Below, one piece after another: positions 22,736 to 32,854 of a stretch of DNA of 64,000 bases (positions are counted from its first letter, which is position 1; the number at the start of each line of letters is the position of its first letter). Where the stretch lies: positions 586,546,471 through 586,610,470 of the forward strand of contig NC_053390.1 of assembly GCF_905171765.1 (NCBI RefSeq), written 5' to 3'. This DNA comes from Bufo bufo (lineage: Eukaryota > Chordata > Amphibia > Anura > Bufonidae). The notes beneath the pieces were generated by a model. It saw only the letters and a list, made by a program, of their open reading frames with translations, was not told the origin of the DNA and searched no databases. A program made the position numbers and the translations under genes.

Positions 22736-23290
22736 AAAGTAAACCGCCCGCCCGGCGCCCGCCCGCAGATGGTGGGTGACAAATCCCACACCCCATATTT
22801 TCGGCCGATATGTAACAATATCGGCCGAAGTGGATTAGGTGCATTTTCGGCCGATATTTTCGGCTGCCGAAATTTCGGTGCACCCCTAGACAGCGGGCAA
22901 CCCGATCAGCAGCTGCACGATTAGCGTTTATAGTCAACGGACGTTTATAGTCAACGTGCGGACGGGAGGTGGTTAATAATAATGATCAGGTCCCCATCCC
23001 GATCATCTCCTAGCAACCATGCGTGAAAATCGCACCGCATCCGCTCTTGCTTGCGGATGCTTGCGATTTTCACGCAGCCCAATTCACTTCTATGGGGCCT
23101 GAGTTGCGTGAAAAACGCACAAAATAGAGCATGCTGCGATTTTCACGCAACGCACAAGTCATGCGTGAAAATCACCGCTCATGTGCACAGCCCCATAGAA
23201 ATGAATGGGTCCGGATTCAGTGCGGGTGCAATGCGGTCACCTCACGCATTGCACCCGCGCGGAAATCTCGCCCGTGTGAAAGAGGCCTAA

Positions 23291-23680
23291 GACTATAATA
23301 ATTTGCCTGGCAATGCTGTGAGCATTAACAGGATTAAACCTCGAAACTAATTTTTCATGTAATAACTGTAGTTCTGTTCTTCATTAAAAATAAATAAATA
23401 AAAAATCTACATGTAATGATGACCCAGTACAGTGAACCACTTTGTCCTACAGCTTTTAATCAGCAATTTCTGCTAAATCTGCAATTTCTGTAGAAAAACC
23501 TGGGAAGTCCAAGTGAGACAGAAACGTTAGGCAGAAGCAGGGGAAAAAAACATTCTTTAGGGCTAAGTCCACCCTCATAGCCAGGAATGTTTTCTTCCTA
23601 GAGTAGTATCACGATCAGCAGACAACCAAGGATTTTTTGGGGATTACTGAACTGCACTAAAAGATGATATATAGAGATAT
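23291..23680. other. Unclassified sequence
   Basis: No gene or repeat terminus is recognised. Confidence 0.3.
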
Positions 23681-23687
23681 ACTGTGT

Positions 23688-24720
23688 GGACTAAAGCATT
23701 GGGACACACCTCTTAATCATTGAATTCAGGTGTTTTATTCGGTCCCACAGGTTCCAAAATCCAATTCGTCAGACATTTGTGAAAGAATGGCTCTTTCTAA
23801 AGAGCTCACAGAATCCCATCATGGTACATTAATAGGATGTCAACATTGCAACAAGTCAGTTCATGGAAGTTCTTCACTCCTAGATATTCAACCATCAACT
23901 GTGAGTGGTGTTATTGCAAAGTGGAAAAGTTTAGGAACCACAGCAACTCAGCCACAAAGTGGAGGACCATGTGAGAGCGGTGTCTCTGAGTGCTGAGGTG
24001 CATAGTGCATAAAAGTCACCAACAAAGGTCCAAACCTCCTCTGGTATCAACATCAGCACGAAAACTGTGTGCCGACCCCTTCATAGCATGGGTTTCCATG
24101 GTCGGGCAGCTGCATGTGAGCCTTACATCACCAATCAGAATGCCAAGTGTTGGATGGAGTGGTGTAAAGCATGCCGCCACTGTACTCGTCTGGAGCAATG
24201 GAAGCTTGTTCTATGGAGTGATGGATCGCGCTTCTCTATCTGGTAGTCTGATAGCTGAGTCTGGGTTTGGGGAACATTACCTGCCTGACTCCATTGTGCC
24301 AACTGTAAAATTTGTTGGAGGAAGGATATTGCTATGGGGTTCTCCTAGGCCCTTTAGTTCCAGTGAAGGGAAATTTTAATACTTCAGCATAGCATTTTGG
24401 ACATTTGCTTCCAACTTTGTAGGAACAGTTTATGGAAGGCCCTTTTCTGTTCCAGCATGACCGTGCCCTAGTGCATAAAGGCATGGTTGGGAGAGTAAGG
24501 TGGTAAAGAATTTGACTGGCCCACACAGAGCCCCGACGTCCACCCCATTAAACACCGTTGGAATGAAATAGAACGAGCCTTGCCCTTTTGTCCAACATCA
24601 GTGTCAAATCTTGCAAATGTCCTTCGAGGTTATAGGGCAAAGATTCCCAAAGACACACTTCAAAATCTTGTAGAAAGCCTTCCCAGAATGGGAAGAGTGG
24701 AAGCTGGGTGCGGGTCAGCC
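23688..24720 (+). pseudogene. Decayed Tc1-type transposase
   Basis: The 5' end has ACTGTGTGGACTAAAGCATT and TGGGACACACC, a Tc1-like terminal region. Fragments of a Tc1 transposase then appear in order across frames. First is an N-terminal helix-turn-helix with STVSGVIAKWK (23730-23996). Next is a middle part with FIAWVSMVGQ, HAATVLVWSNG and VPTVKF (24010-24330). Last is a C-terminal TQSPDVHPIKHRWNE and TLQNLVESLPRM (24515-24700), matching the usual SPDLNPIEHLWDE block with the catalytic Glu changed to Lys. Many frameshifts and stops make it inactive. No right terminal repeat is found. Confidence 0.8.
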
Positions 24721-25606
24721 CCGTTCACTTCAAGGGGGCTGAGCTGCCTCCAAGCTAGTGATAATAGTCATGACATCACTGGGCCTGTGGGAAACAGCCA
24801 GAAGGCATATGGACAGACAGTTCCTTAATAAAAAGGCTTTTGGGGAAGTAGTATGGATTGGTAATTATACATAGTCCGTGCATATATATTCAGAAAAGAT
24901 ATATATTCCCTCTATGAATATATTCTCTATATCCGAGACATACAGAGGGCAAATGAACAATAGGAAAACCAGACAAAAAACTTCTCAAACAGAATGACTT
25001 CAAGAAATGTATTATAAGCAATAAAAGGTCATCCCCACATCCTGAATTGTCAATGCCCCGAAATCTGGAAAAATAGGTTCCAACGACATTTTTTAGTACA
25101 GGTAATTTACTAGATTTCATTCCCAGAGAGAAGGAACTCCCATCAGCTCTGGACGCTGGGCTCACTGTAGCCTCGCATGGCTCTGTCACAGCCCAGACAC
25201 ATTACAGTTTAACAAGTCCCCCCAGCCTTAGAAAACACTGGGAATTTCTCTGTGCATAGTTTATAACTCACACGCTCATATGTGTCCATCAGGACAGATA
25301 GTGAGACTGCCATAAACTCCAGTGCTTCTATTAAAAGATATTTTTCCAGAACTATCTATACTAATAACCTAACGCTAAATACAAATCAGAGCTTCAGATG
25401 GTTTTATACAGCTATTAGACTTCATTGTTATTGGGGGATTATATAAAACCTATTGGCAGCATATACGGGTAATGACAGCATAGATAAAATACAATGGTTG
25501 TTATATAGATCTGTATCAATATTATATAAACCTTCCCACAACAGATTATATACTATATACAAAGATATTTACAAAAACCCCTGCAAATATAATAAATAAC
25601 ACACAC

Positions 25607-25607
<1 letters not shown>
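24721..25607. other. Unclassified sequence
   Basis: No supported gene. Short frames (24890-25189 minus) lack recognisable features. Confidence 0.3.
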
Positions 25608-25664
<57 letters not shown>

Positions 25665-25665
25665 C
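25608..25665. repeat. AT microsatellite
   Basis: A run of about 25 AT dinucleotides at the left edge of the Tc1-type element that follows. Confidence 0.9.
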
Positions 25666-25757
25666 ACACACAAAGTGCCTTAAAAAAGTATTCATACCCC
25701 TTGAACTTTTCCATATTTTTAAAGTTACACCCACAAACTTAGGCTACTTTCACAATA

Positions 25758-26789
25758 ACATTGGCTGGACCCAGGGAGGGGACGTGTGTCTATGGCTTGA
25801 CTACCAACATGGACCGGTATCTAATAGGTTGACCTGGCATGGGTGACTGTTGTTGGTGATTCAACATATATCTGAAGTCTACCTCTGAGACTGATACATG
25901 TGAACATCAGTGACACACTTGGTCTCTGCACACTTCTAAGGGAGTTATTTGCTTTATCTATATGACTGATCGAGTGCCCTTAAGTATATGGAATTTCCTC
26001 CTGATACCATATGATGCACACATATGATATATCAAGACTGTCGCCATATGTTCCTCTATCCATCCCTCCAAACATCGTCATCTGGTCCAAATATATTTTT
26101 TGATCTCATTACATTTTTTGATCTCATTACTGAATGTCATAATTGACACCATTTATTGAACGGCTTCTTCACGGATTTGCCAACTGTATCGGGGCTTCCT
26201 TCCGTTTACTTTATATGCCGTCTGTATCTATTTAATTATCTTTTATCTATTACCCCCTGATGATCCCACACCGTGGGGGAAACGCGTTGGGGTTGACCAC
26301 TGTTTAATTCTGTGGCATCTAGCGTTATCCTATCTAGGTGTTGTTTTAGTTTAGTAATTTGCTGCACCGTGTACCTGATGGTATTCTCTATCGTCGGGGC
26401 TGTATACACTGTGCTTCTTTTCATATTTTTGTTTTTGATCCTCTCTGTCCATGCCCACACCAGCCCAATACCCTATATATCACCCAATTTTTGATCACTT
26501 GAGGGCTGTATAGGAGTTTTTAGCTAGGTTCGAGGACAGGGGGGCTCCACCATCAGGAGCTGCCTCTGGGCTCAGGGCCAAGCTATAGTACATGTTAATA
26601 GGGTCAGTCACCCCATTCCCTAGCAGCATCTTTGCTGGCCTGGTGTGTGCCTGGACATAAAAGGATAAGAATTTGTAATGGAATATTAAAAATTTATATA
26701 TTTATAGACTTATTAGGGTTACTCTTTAGCTGGACTTCTATTTTTTGATCTTTAACCCATTGTTTTGATAACAATTTTTGCTGGATATT
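25758..26789 (+). mobile_element. Retroposon with 13-bp TSD and hammerhead-like motif
   Basis: TACTTTCACAATA occurs at 25745-25757 and again at 26790-26802, cutting the MITE left terminus. Removing 25758-26789 plus one repeat restores a continuous MITE end, so this is a genuine insertion by a target-primed or similar mechanism. The 1,032-bp body has no long ORF. At 26252-26293 it carries a sequence that folds as a minimal hammerhead ribozyme. Hammerheads are known from Penelope-like elements and related retroelements in animals, including amphibians. A truncated Penelope-like element or a non-autonomous retrozyme-like element are the two readings. Strand is taken from the ribozyme. Confidence 0.68.
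26252..26293 (+). ncRNA. Minimal hammerhead ribozyme candidate
   Basis: All core elements are present in order. Stem I 5' strand is ACCCC (26252-26256), then CTGATGA (26257-26263). Stem II is TCCCAC and GTGGGG (26264-26269 and 26273-26278) with an ACC loop, then GAAA (26279-26282). A very short stem III is ACGCGT (26282-26287), then U at 26288 as the cleavage-site nucleotide. Stem I 3' strand is GGGGT (26289-26293), pairing fully with ACCCC. ACGCGT is self-complementary, as in minimal hammerheads proposed to act as dimers. The predicted cut is after 26288. The fold is seen in the sequence; activity is untested. Confidence 0.72.
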
Positions 26790-27473
26790 TACTTTCACAA
26801 TAGTGTTAAAGTTTTCCGGTACTGAGTTCCATCACAGGGGTTAAATACCGGAAAAAAAAGCTTCAGTTTTGTCCCAATGCATTCTGAATGGAAAGTATTT
26901 CGTTCAGTGTGCATCAGGATGTCTTCAGTTCAGTCACTTTTACGGTATTTGGCCAGAGAAAAAGACCGCAGCATGCTGCAGCATTTTCTCCGGCCAAAAT
27001 TCCAGAACACTTTAATTAACATTGAAATGTATTAATGGCGGATCCGGTACCAAGTGTTCCGGAAAAACGGATTTGGTTTCCCGGTCTGTGAAAAAGATAA
27101 ATATCGGATCCTTTTTTCCGGATGACACTGGAGAGACGGATCCGGTATTGCAAAGCATTTGTCAGACGGATTCGCCTCCAGATCCGGAAACAAATGATAT
27201 CCGTTTGCATACAGATCTCCGGATCCGGCAGGCAGTTCCGGCAACGGAACTGGTGCCGGATTCTTATAACGCAAGTGTGAAAGTAGCCTTAAATCTACAG
27301 TTAGGTCCATATATATTTGGACAGACATTTTTCTAATTTTTGTTCTGTACATTACCACAATGTATTTTGAACAAAACTATTTAGATGCAGTTGAAGTTCA
27401 GACTTTCAGCTTTAATTCAGTGGGTTGAACTAAATGATTGCATAAAAATGTGAGGAACTAAAGCCTTTTTTAA

Positions 27474-29042
27474 CCACCTCAGCTCCCCTAGCTTAAACAC
27501 TCTTAATGACCAGGCCACTTTTTACACTTCTGACCTACACTACTTTCACCGTTTATTGCTCGGTCATGCAACTTACCACCCAAATTAATTTTACCTCCTT
27601 TTCTTCTCACTAATAGAGCTTTCATTTGGTGGTATTCCATTGCTGCTGACATTTTTACTTTTTTGTTATTAATCGAAATTTAACAATTTTTTTGCAAAAA
27701 TTTTTCACTTTCAATTGTAATTTTTTTTTTAAAAAACGACATCCATATATTAATTTTTCTCTAAATTTATTGTTCTACATGTCTTTGATAAAAAAAAAAT
27801 GGGTTGGGTAAAAAAAAAAAATGGTTTGGGTAAAAGTTATAGCGTTTACAAACTAAGGTACAAAAATGTGAATTTCCGCTTTTTGAAGGAGCTCTGACTT
27901 TCTGAGCACCTTTCATGTTTCCTGAGGTTCTACAATGCCCAGACAGTAGAAAAACCCCACAAATTACCCCATTTCGGAAAGTAGACACCCTAAGGTATTC
28001 GCTGATGGGCATAGTGAGTTCATAGAACTTTTTATTTTTTGTCACAAGTTAGCGGAAAATGATGATTTTTTTATATATTTTTTTTCCTCACAAAGTCTCA
28101 TATTCCACTAACTTGTGACAAAAAATAAAAAGTTCCATGAACTCACTATGCCCATCACGAAATACCTGGGGGTGTCTTCTTTCCAAAATAGGGCCACTTG
28201 TGGGGTAGTTATACTGCCCTGGCATTTTAAGGGCCCGAATGCGTGAGAAGTAGTTTGAAATCAAAATCTGTAAAAAACGGCCGGTGAAATCTGAAAGGTG
28301 CTCTTTGGAATGTGGGCCCCTTTGCCCACCTAGGCTGCAAAAAAGTGTCACACATCTGGTATTGCCGTACTCAGGAGAAGTTGGGCAATGTGTTTTGGGG
28401 TGTCATTTTACATATACCCATGCTGGGTGAGATAAATATCTCGGTGAAATGCCAACTTTGTAAAAAAAAAAAAATGGGAAAAGTTGTCTTTTACCAAGAT
28501 ATTTCTCTCACCCAGCATGGGTATATGTAAAAAGACACCCCAAAACACATTGCCTAACTTCTCCTGAGTACGGTGATACCAGATGTGTGACACTTTTTTG
28601 CAGCCTAGGTGGGCAAAGGGGCCCACATTCTAAAGAGCACCTTTAGGATTTCAACGGCCATTTTTTACAGATTTTGATTTCAAACCACTTCTCACGCATT
28701 CGGGCCCCTAAAATGCCAGGGCAGTATAACTACCCCACAAGTGACCCCATTTTGGAAAGAAGACACCCCAAGGTATTTCGTGATGGGCATAGTGAGTTCA
28801 TGGAAGTTTTTATTTTTTGTCACAAGTTACCCCATTTTGGAAAGAAGACACCCCAAGGTATTTCGTGATGGGCATAGTGAGTTCATGGAAGTTTTTATTT
28901 TTTGTCACAAGTTAGTGGAATATGAGACTTTGTAAGAAAAAATAAATAAATAAGTAAATCATCATTTTCCGCTAACTTGTGACAAAAAATAAAAAATTCT
29001 ATGAACTCGCCATGCCCCTCACGGAATACCTTGGGGTGTCTT
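27474..29042. mobile_element. TTAA (piggyBac-like) element fragment with large fold-back
   Basis: It starts after TTAA (27470-27473) with CCACCTCAGCTCCCC, resembling the ends of 19848-22972. ACCCCATTTTGGAAAG blocks recur inside. From about 27990 to 29040 the sequence folds back on itself around 28470, so similar frames appear on opposite strands (28312-28530 plus and 28408-28626 minus). An 85-bp tandem duplication begins at 28744. The right TTAA end is missing. Confidence 0.6.
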
Positions 29043-29059
29043 CTTTCCAAAATGCCAAA

Positions 29060-29127
29060 GGCTGTCCGGGCATGCTGGGAGTTGTAGTTTAGCAACAGCT
29101 GGAGGCACACTGGATGGGAAACACTGG
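29060..29127 (-). mobile_element. hAT-type terminal fragment
   Basis: Read on the minus strand it opens CAGTGTTTCCCATCCAG and continues through AACTACAACTCCCAGCATGC. This is the form of a hAT terminal region; only one end is present. Confidence 0.45.
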
Positions 29128-29129
29128 TT

Positions 29130-29286
29130 TAGGTCACCAGTACTTTCTTTCTTTCTGTCTCAGGATGTACCAAACTGTAGATTTTGCCACTCCTAATAGT
29201 GTAGCAATTTCTCAGATGGGTTTTTTCTGTTTTCGCAGATGAAGGATGGCTTGTTTCACCTGCATGGAGAGCTCCTTTGACCGCAT
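29130..29286 (-). pseudogene. Tc1 transposase N-terminal fragment
   Basis: From ATG at 29286 on the minus strand the frame begins M-R-S-K-E-L-S-M-Q-V-K-Q-A and continues through a helix-turn-helix ending in STVWYILR. This closely parallels 39202-39360. An in-frame TGA replaces the CGA found in the plus-strand relative, and everything after about codon 52 is missing. Confidence 0.7.
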
Positions 29287-29850
29287 GTTTACTTCTCAGC
29301 AAAATCTTCAAAATGCAAGCACCGCACCTCAAATCAGCTCCAGGCCTTTTATGTGCTTAATTGAGAATGAGATAATGAAGGAATTGCCCACACCTGTCCA
29401 TTAAACAGCCTTTCAGTCAATTGTCCAATTACTTTTGGTCCCTTTAAAAACAGGGAGCCACATGCAAAGATGCTGAAACTCCTAAACCCTTCATCCAATT
29501 TTTATGTGGATACCCTCAAATGAAAGCTAAAAGTCTGGACTTTATGTCCATGTCCATTATATAACTATAACTTGAATATGGTTTAGTAAACAGGTAATAA
29601 AAACAAAATTTGCGTCAGTGTCCAAAAATATATGGACCTAGCTGTATTCTATTGGGATTTTATGTGATAGACCAATACAAATTGACAAGAATGTGTAAGG
29701 TGAAAAGAAAATGATACATGGTTTTCAAAATCTTCAATAAATAAAAATCTGGAAAGTATGCCGTGCATTTGTATTTAGTCCCCCTGAGGCAATACTTTGT
29801 CGGATAAACTAATGCCTCTACCATCTTTGCACATCTAGAGGCTGAATCCG

Positions 29851-30980
29851 AATAATACACATTTTAGTTTGAGGCAGGGGGTATTTCAAGGCATATCTAC
29901 AGCATTTATATACATATATATAAAATCTACTTCTATATGTATAATCTACTTCTCACCGCTCACGCCGGATCTAAAAAAGTGGGCGGGGAAGGGGCCTGTC
30001 TCCTTTACCATTTTCTACACCTGTTTTAGGCGTAGAAAATGGTCTAAATGTAAGACAGCAAGGAAGCTCTACATAACTCTGGCGGATCCAGCTATAGGGT
30101 ATATTAAGACCGGCATCTAAATTGCTGGACTCAATAAATGTGCTCCTACATGTTTACATGTAAAACAGCACATTTATAAGATTAATATAAGAATAATCCA
30201 TGCAGGGAGATGAGAGGCAAGCTGGGAAGCCATGTCTCAGCAGTTACAGTTAGTACAACGTATGTGTGCTGCTGCCGTTCGGCTGAAGTGGTTATACCAC
30301 GTGACAGCTGCAGCCAATCACAAAAGAAATGATTGATGGCAACATGGCTTGCCTTTTATATATTAGTATCATAAGGCTATGTTCACATTGTCGCCAAAAG
30401 ATCTGTTCGCATGCCTTATTCTTCTTGTCACATCGAAAGAAAACTCGACGGATTCCAATAAACCCATTGTAACCCTAAAAACTGCACTACAATTATGTCT
30501 GATCAGGCATTATCTTCACTGTTACTGACAGATTGACAGTTCTGAGATGCACTGACCACTCTGATGGTTGCCCCAGTAAACAAAACAGCTGACAGACCTC
30601 ATCTATAGACAGTTAAAAAGGCCACTGCACAATGACTCTCTCGGTCACTTGGCTGTACAGGGAACTACAGCCAACCTTATTTACTTGAATGGAGCAATGC
30701 TAAAGATCCTCTTCACAGGGGGTGCCTGGAGTGCACATGCTCTTTTACACCGGCCGAGACAGGAGGTAATCATCAGGAATGATCGTTCCTATGAACATTC
30801 AACAAGTAGTAATGATCGGGCTGTATAGGGCTGAATGATCATTGCTACAAATGTTCGTCCCCATACAATTTCCTCGTTTGTTGGCAGCTCAATGCTGCTT
30901 ATCCCTCATAATTGTCCTGATCCTAGGCCCATGTAAAAGACTGTGAAGAGGCTGCTGTGTTACATCAGTGTTGTAGCCCT
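29851..30980. other. Unclassified sequence
   Basis: No supported gene. AAGGCTATGTTCACATTG near 30373 looks like a single MITE terminus without a partner. Short frames show no domain. Confidence 0.35.
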
Positions 30981-30984
30981 TTAA

Positions 30985-31491
30985 AGGGGTTGTCCAGGTT
31001 CAGAGCTGAACCCGGACATACCCATAATTTCACCCAGGCAGCCCCCCCTGACTTGAGCATCGGAGCAGTTCATGCTCTGATGCTCTCCCTTGGCCTGCGC
31101 AAGATCGTGCAGGGCAAGGACTCTTTTATTTACTATAACACACTGCCGGGCGGAGGCTTCTGCCCAGCAGTGTGTTCGGTGATGTCACCGGCTCTGATGG
31201 GCGGGCTGTAGCACTGCCCTAGCCATTTTACAGGCTAGGGCAGCGCTAAAGCCCGCCCATCAGTGCCATTGATGTTACCGAACTCACTGTTGGGCAGAAG
31301 CCTCCGCCTGGCAGCCCGAAGGAGAGCCCAGTTTGTCACCGAAACTCCACAAAATGCCTTTTCCCTGCACGATTCAACACAGGGCAAAGGAGAGCATTGG
31401 AGCATGAACTGCTCTGATGCTCTTGTCAGGGGGGCTGCCTGGGTTAAATTCTGGGTATGTCTGGGTTCAGCTCTGAACCCGGACAACCCCT
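30985..31491. mobile_element. TTAA-flanked fold-back MITE, 507 bp
   Basis: The ends AGGGGTTGTCC and GGACAACCCCT are perfect inverted repeats inside TTAA on both sides (30981-30984 and 31492-31495). The arms continue through AGAGCTGAACCC, GGCAGCC and the CATGCTCTGATGCTC region. TTAA targets fit piggyBac or Kolobok-type elements. Confidence 0.75.
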
Positions 31492-31521
31492 TTAATGCTC
31501 AAGACCTTAACTAACCATTAA

Positions 31522-32155
31522 AGGGACTAGTTCATCTCAGACAATGATGGCTTATTGCTAGGATATGCAATCAATGTCAGATAGTGCTGGTCCCGCCTCT
31601 GGGACCCACTCCTATCTCCAGAACAGGTCCCCAAAGTAAAGATGTGCGGTGTGCTCTCCATTTATCAATATCTTCAGATGTTCCATAGCAGTGAATGGAG
31701 AGCACAATGCGCAAGTGCTGTCACCGCTCTGTTCACGAATATGGAGTTCAGTTCTGAACATAGGCAATTGCCGACTCGGCTACTTCCGGCAGTTCCAAAA
31801 TGGTTAGTGGTTAACGGACTGGTGGCTGTGCTTGCACAGTGTGCTCTGCATTCATCAGTATGGCAGTTCTATGGGAGTGCGCTTGGCTATTTTCGGAAGT
31901 TCCATAGCAGTGAATGGAGAAAGCATCACGGAAGCCGAGCCACCACTCAGTCCACCACTGTGGTACTGCCGGAAATAGCCAAGCTGGCAGGCACTTGCCT
32001 GTTTTCGGAACTGAACTCCACAGAAGTGAACGAAGGGTACCCGCGCATGTACAGCTCCTCCATGTTCACTTCCGAGGCACTGTTGTGAAGAAAAGAGTGG
32101 ATCCCAGAGGTGGGACCTGTACCTCTCTGACATTATATGCTATCAATGTATGAGC
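31522..32155. repeat. Possible TTAA MITE with internal repeats
   Basis: It follows TTAA (31518-31521) with AGGGACTAGTTCATC. AAGTTCCATAGCAGTGAATG near 31900 repeats a stretch near 31680, and other short internal repeats occur. No clear right terminus. The open frames 31642-32088 and 31855-32133 overlap these repeats and show no domain. Confidence 0.4.
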
Positions 32156-32432
32156 TAAGCCAATTTTTAAGTGATGGGATATGACATCACTTCATAAGAT
32201 ACTGTAGCAATACCTAAAATAAAGTGGAACAACAGAACATTATTGTAGAGTGTCTGATGGAAAGACCACTCGGCTCTAAGTAAACATTTGGTCAGCAAGA
32301 TGATTTCAGCTCTGAAAACTTCAGAACTGGGAATTCAGCTCTGGACTTTAATGTATAATATTTAGAAGATCATGAAGAACAGGGAGGGTTGGAGGGAGAC
32401 GTAACTGTTTTTGTGTACCTACATACAAGTTA

Positions 32433-32851
32433 GGGTACTTTCACACCTGCGTTGGATTCCGGCAGGCAGTTCCATCACCGGTGTCATCCGGAAAAACTGA
32501 TCTGGTATTTATATTTTTTAACATTTTTAAAGGTCTGCACATGCGCAGACCGGGAGACCGGGAGACCGGATCCGTTTTTCCGGAACACTTGATGCCGGAT
32601 CTAGCATTAATGTACTGCAATGGAAAATAATGCCGTGTTGCGGAATTTTGGACGGAGAAAATACCACAGCATGCTGCAGTATTTTCTCCGGCCAAATACC
32701 GTAAGAGGGACTGAACTGAAGACATCCTGAACGGATTGCTCTCCATTCAGAATGCATTAGGATAAAACGGAAGCGTTTTTTTTTTTCAGGTATTGAGCCC
32801 CTAGGACGGAACTCAATACCGGAAAACTTTAACGCTAGTGTGAAAGTACCC
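32433..32851. mobile_element. Harbinger-type MITE, family G, 419 bp
   Basis: The ends GGGTACTTTCACACCTGCG and the inverse CGCTAGTGTGAAAGTACCC are flanked by TTA at 32430-32432 and 32852-32854. The body (AGAAAATACC, GCAGCATGCTGC, CATTCAGAATGCATTAGG) is shared with 25742-27288 and 55540-56291. Confidence 0.8.
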
Positions 32852-32854
32852 TTA

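Larger units (their letters stand above)
21627..22888. mobile_element. hAT-type non-autonomous element with perfect 8-bp TSD
   Basis: The ends TAGGGGTGCACCGAAAT and ATTTCGGTGCACCCCTA are perfect inverted repeats. GACAGCGG is duplicated exactly at 21619-21626 and 22889-22896, the 8-bp target duplication of hAT elements. The interior holds a 31-bp minisatellite, three 27-bp repeats and a ~240-bp CpG-containing palindrome. It has the same architecture as the element at 37358-38447. There is no transposase. Confidence 0.82.
19848..22972. mobile_element. TTAA-flanked piggyBac-like non-autonomous element
   Basis: The ends CCACTTCCC and GGGAGGTGG are flanked by TTAA on both sides (19844-19847 and 22973-22976). 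Internal blocks such as CCCCATTGTAGAAACTA (about 20360) and CCCATTTTGGAAACTAGGG (about 20650) resemble those in the piggyBac element at 39972-50608 (GACCCCATTTTGAAAACTAG near 42000). That supports a derivative of the same family. No transposase is present; the interior is T-rich and carries a hAT insertion. Confidence 0.65.
19179..23287. mobile_element. Harbinger-type MITE, family B copy 1 (with nested inserts)
   Basis: The ends GGCCTCTTTCACACGGGCG and CGCCCGTGTGAAAGAGGCC (the last with one change) are flanked by TAA at 19176-19178 and 23288-23290. The 3-bp TWA target duplication and TIR style fit PIF/Harbinger. The original MITE is about 980 bp: 19179-19847 and 22977-23287. It includes its own inverted pairs (AGCCCGGCTTCTCTTCTTTC and its partner near 19730). 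A TTAA element sits in the middle. Sister copies are at 44829, 54468 and 58981. Confidence 0.75.
25742..27288. mobile_element. Harbinger-type MITE, family G (with retroposon inside)
   Basis: The left end GGCTACTTTCACA and right end TGTGAAAGTAGCC are flanked by TTA at 25739-25741 and 27289-27291. The body, with repeated CCGGATCC/GGATCCGG and CATTCTGAATGG, resembles 32433-32851 and 55540-56291. A 1.03-kb retroposon lies just inside the left terminal repeat. Confidence 0.75.
27298..29644 (-). mobile_element. Tc1 element, minus strand, interrupted
   Basis: The end CAGTTAGGTCCATATATA on the left and its inverse (TATATGGACCTAGCTG) on the right are flanked by TA (27296-27297 and 29645-29646). It is the same family as 38863-51093. 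Only the 3' end (27298-27470) and the 5' end with the transposase N-terminus (29130-29644) remain. The middle is replaced by a TTAA element fragment and a hAT end. Confidence 0.78.
25674..29850. mobile_element. Old Tc1-type element split by two insertions
   Basis: The left part (25674-25741, with GTGCCTTAAAAAAGTATTC) and right part (29645-29850, with TGGGATTTTATGTGATAGAC and GCATTTGTATTTAGTCCCCC) read as one continuous Tc1-type terminal region once two inserts are removed. These are a Harbinger-type MITE at the TTA of AACTTAAATC and a Tc1 element at the TA five bases further on. Only one end of the outer element is identifiable. No transposase of its own is seen. Confidence 0.6.

Noticed and set aside
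31642..32088. 148-aa frame as a gene
   Set aside because: It is made of internally repeated MITE-like segments and overlaps an equally open frame on the other strand.
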